Origin: Apostichopus japonicus
Lineage: Eukaryota > Echinodermata > Holothuroidea > Aspidochirotida > Stichopodidae
Assembly (NCBI RefSeq): GCF_037975245.1
Contig: NC_092569.1
Location: 19,149,501-19,213,500, forward strand
Reading direction: 5' to 3'
Length of the DNA: 64,000 nucleotides
Shown here: piece after piece, positions 62,283 through 64,000 of the stretch
Layout: each line of letters opens with the position of its first letter
Position numbering within the stretch: the stretch's first letter is position 1
Program-made: the position numbers and the translations under genes
The notes under the pieces: model-generated
The model's input: the letters and a program-made list of their open reading frames with translations, nothing else
What the model was told of the DNA's origin: nothing
Database searches by the model: none

Positions 62283-62744
62283 ACGCTGCACGTTGGTGAA
62301 CTGTAAACTTTCGGTTACCAAAACAGTCCCATTGCCGGCCAATTGGTTGGCCACGGTCAAATAATCGTTGAAAGCATAGGGGCAGAATAAGGTGTTTTCG
62401 GAGTGAAGCCCCCCCCCCCACCGTGAATCCGCCCATGGTAGTCTATGTTTCAAAAACAAAAAAAGTTTACATTCGCTTCAACCACACGTGAGTTCTAATG
62501 TTCAAGGATTTTCTTGTTCGTTAAATTTCATTAACATGTTACTGTGTGGATATTTGGCTTTATCAGTATTCGAGTGTCGTTTACGACAATATAAGCATTT
62601 ATTTATTCAATGGTAATCCAAAAACATATATTGCTAAAAAATAAGCAAACCCTTTTTTGAAATAGGGTCTGATTTGCTCAGTCAGGATAAACCTGATACT
62701 TACTGCTGATATGTTATATAATCATTTGATTGGAAGGTAATCGT

Positions 62745-64000
62745 TTAAATGGTGTGGATGGGGGGGGGGGGGGGGAGCGGTGCAAGGGGTGGATGCAAGT
62801 TTGGAGGAGGAAAGACTTACTGATAAAAGGACCACTTACAATCAGACGGAAAATAAATATTTAACTTGCAATGAACAGTTTTTCTTTGTTTTCGAAACAG
62901 ATTAATGACAATTTCCTTTAGGTTCCCTAAAGTTGGATATATAAGACGTAAATGTAAATCAAGTAATGGATCAGTGGCCTGCACAGATTTCAAAGCTGCG
63001 GGTTACGGGAAATTTACATTTCTTAGACTGAGTTAGATAAGGGTATGGAACTTTATGGTCATGGAGGTGAATGTAGCGTATTGTAAACGAGGCAGTATAA
63101 GACCCTTGTTTGGTTAAAGGCGACTATACCACGTCGGGGCTTCTGGTGGTCTTGCTAATTAATACTCTTTTGTGTGCCGTTGAAAAGGTACGTGCACACC
63201 TAGATGAGTCTACTAATCTTATTCATTCACCAATGAATGTATCCATAATCCATTTAAAAGAAAACATCCAACTGAGCCACATATCCCCCCCCCCCCTCCT
63301 CCTCCCCCGACTGAGCGATACAGTTGAGAGGGGATGCCCCATTGCAAACGCCAATGTTATGGGACTACAAATTGCCTATACGGTCAGGAGTGTAAGTCAA
63401 ATATTGGCAAATACGTATCAAAAGTGAAGTTAGTTCATAACAGAATTGTTAGAGCAAAAGAGTTTTAAAGTGGGGAGACATAATTATGGGGTTATTTTAA
63501 TTCTTAAGCAATGGACGAAATGACAAATGAAAAGAAGAAGTCAACGTTACCGACACTTTATTGTAAACTTTGTTAATTTTATTCGGAAATTAGTTTCACA
63601 TTATTGCAATTCCATCATTATTGTTCAGGACATGACATATTTAAATGTCGTTGTCATATAGAGATATCTTAATGTTGCCGTTTATCTAAGTCGATTCATT
63701 TCTCTTCGCTCTGTCGATTTTGGACAGAAATGAGTTATCTTTTACTCGATTAAAGAAATGTATTACATTAGGACCCGTGTAACATTCGGTAGAGAGGAGT
63801 TCAGTTGTTTTGTAGGGCCTCAATGTCTGTTTAATACACTCCGTTACATAGATCACTCCGCAACGAGAATTGTTTATGTCTGCACTGGTCGTATTTTCAT
63901 CTCCGTATATTGTAGGCCGCAGTCGTATCCACTAAGGTTAGTCCAGAATATGTTCGTTCCTCGAGTTGAGCCGTCGTAGTCTCCGTTGAGGTGAGAATGA
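62745..64000. repeat. Dispersed duplication, copy 2: 3' flank of a further FReD gene
   Basis: Matches 9865-11110. The adjoining piece of the copy sits at 59757-59815, so about 2.9 kb (59816-62744) separates parts that are contiguous in copy 1. The duplication runs off the right edge. Confidence 0.85.
63874..64000 (-). CDS. C-terminal end of a further FReD gene (partial, cut by window edge)
   Basis: Reading the minus strand from the window edge gives SHLNGDYDGSTRGTNIFW, then SGYDCGLQYTEMKIRPVQT and a TAA stop. This matches the end of gene C's last exon with a few changes (for example YTEM for YAEM). The usual SHLNG motif and the final YDCG cysteine are present. The rest lies beyond 64000, so it cannot be seen whether this copy also has the Cys/Tyr-rich insert. 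Confidence 0.8.
   Translation of the reverse strand, partial: HSHLNGDYDGSTRGTNIFWTNLSGYDCGLQYTEMKIRPVQT

Overview
The window is animal nuclear DNA: AT-rich, intron-dense, full of short dispersed repeats, with coding sequence only as short exons bounded by GT/AG sites. Secreted fibrinogen-related domain (FReD) genes carrying TIL and EGF-like modules, two-donor exon layouts and numerous MITEs suggest an invertebrate deuterostome, most likely an echinoderm and perhaps a sea cucumber. That taxonomic call is inference from gene content; no search was run.

Region 1 (1-21.4 kb) is a minus-strand FReD locus. A segment of about 7.7 kb occurs twice in tandem (1-7697 and 14045-21380). Each copy has a signal-peptide exon, a 31-nt exon and the first two exons of a fibrinogen domain. 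Between the copies lies a third exon set (TIL, EGF plus fibrinogen start, fibrinogen middle, fibrinogen C-terminus; 13879-10957) that has no visible signal-peptide exon, while the upstream set has no visible C-terminal exon. The phases allow both to be parts of one alternatively spliced gene. The C-terminal exon carries an unusual Cys/Tyr-rich insert. A partial copy of the 3' end recurs at 62.7-64 kb.

Region 2 (21.4-32.3 kb) is mostly intergenic. It holds a small hAT-like MITE (22079-22444), a two-exon gene for a 308-aa protein with a SAM-methyltransferase-like core (30458-28473), and a 183-bp tandem repeat.

Region 3 (32315-58994) is the main discovery candidate. Two inverted termini (TGTGGCAG... 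and ...CTGTCACA), each containing AGTGTCC-N11-GGACACT and flanked by CTAG / CTGG, bound 26.7 kb. Inside, a 19-exon plus-strand gene (33236-54772) joins in frame across every intron to a 909-residue protein. It has a Gypsy/Ginger-type integrase (HHCC zinc site, complete DD35E triad, GPY motif), then a ubiquitin-specific protease (USP/C19) domain with Cys, His and Asp/Asn boxes and zinc fingers, then a novel-looking C-terminal region. Ginger1 DNA transposons are known to couple an integrase-like transposase to OTU or Ulp1 proteases; a USP in that position, in a multi-intron gene, is not something I know to be described. It may be a giant Ginger-like transposon or a recently domesticated integrase-deubiquitinase gene. 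Its introns hold MITEs, a SINE, two hAT-like insertions with target duplications and a 1-kb element made of a 21-bp AGATATCT-centred repeat.

Region 4 (59-64 kb) holds a broken EGF/fibrinogen fragment on the plus strand, an array of GATAAAC/GTTTATC palindromes interrupted by a hAT-like MITE with an exact 8-bp target duplication, and the duplicated 3' end of another FReD gene cut by the window edge.
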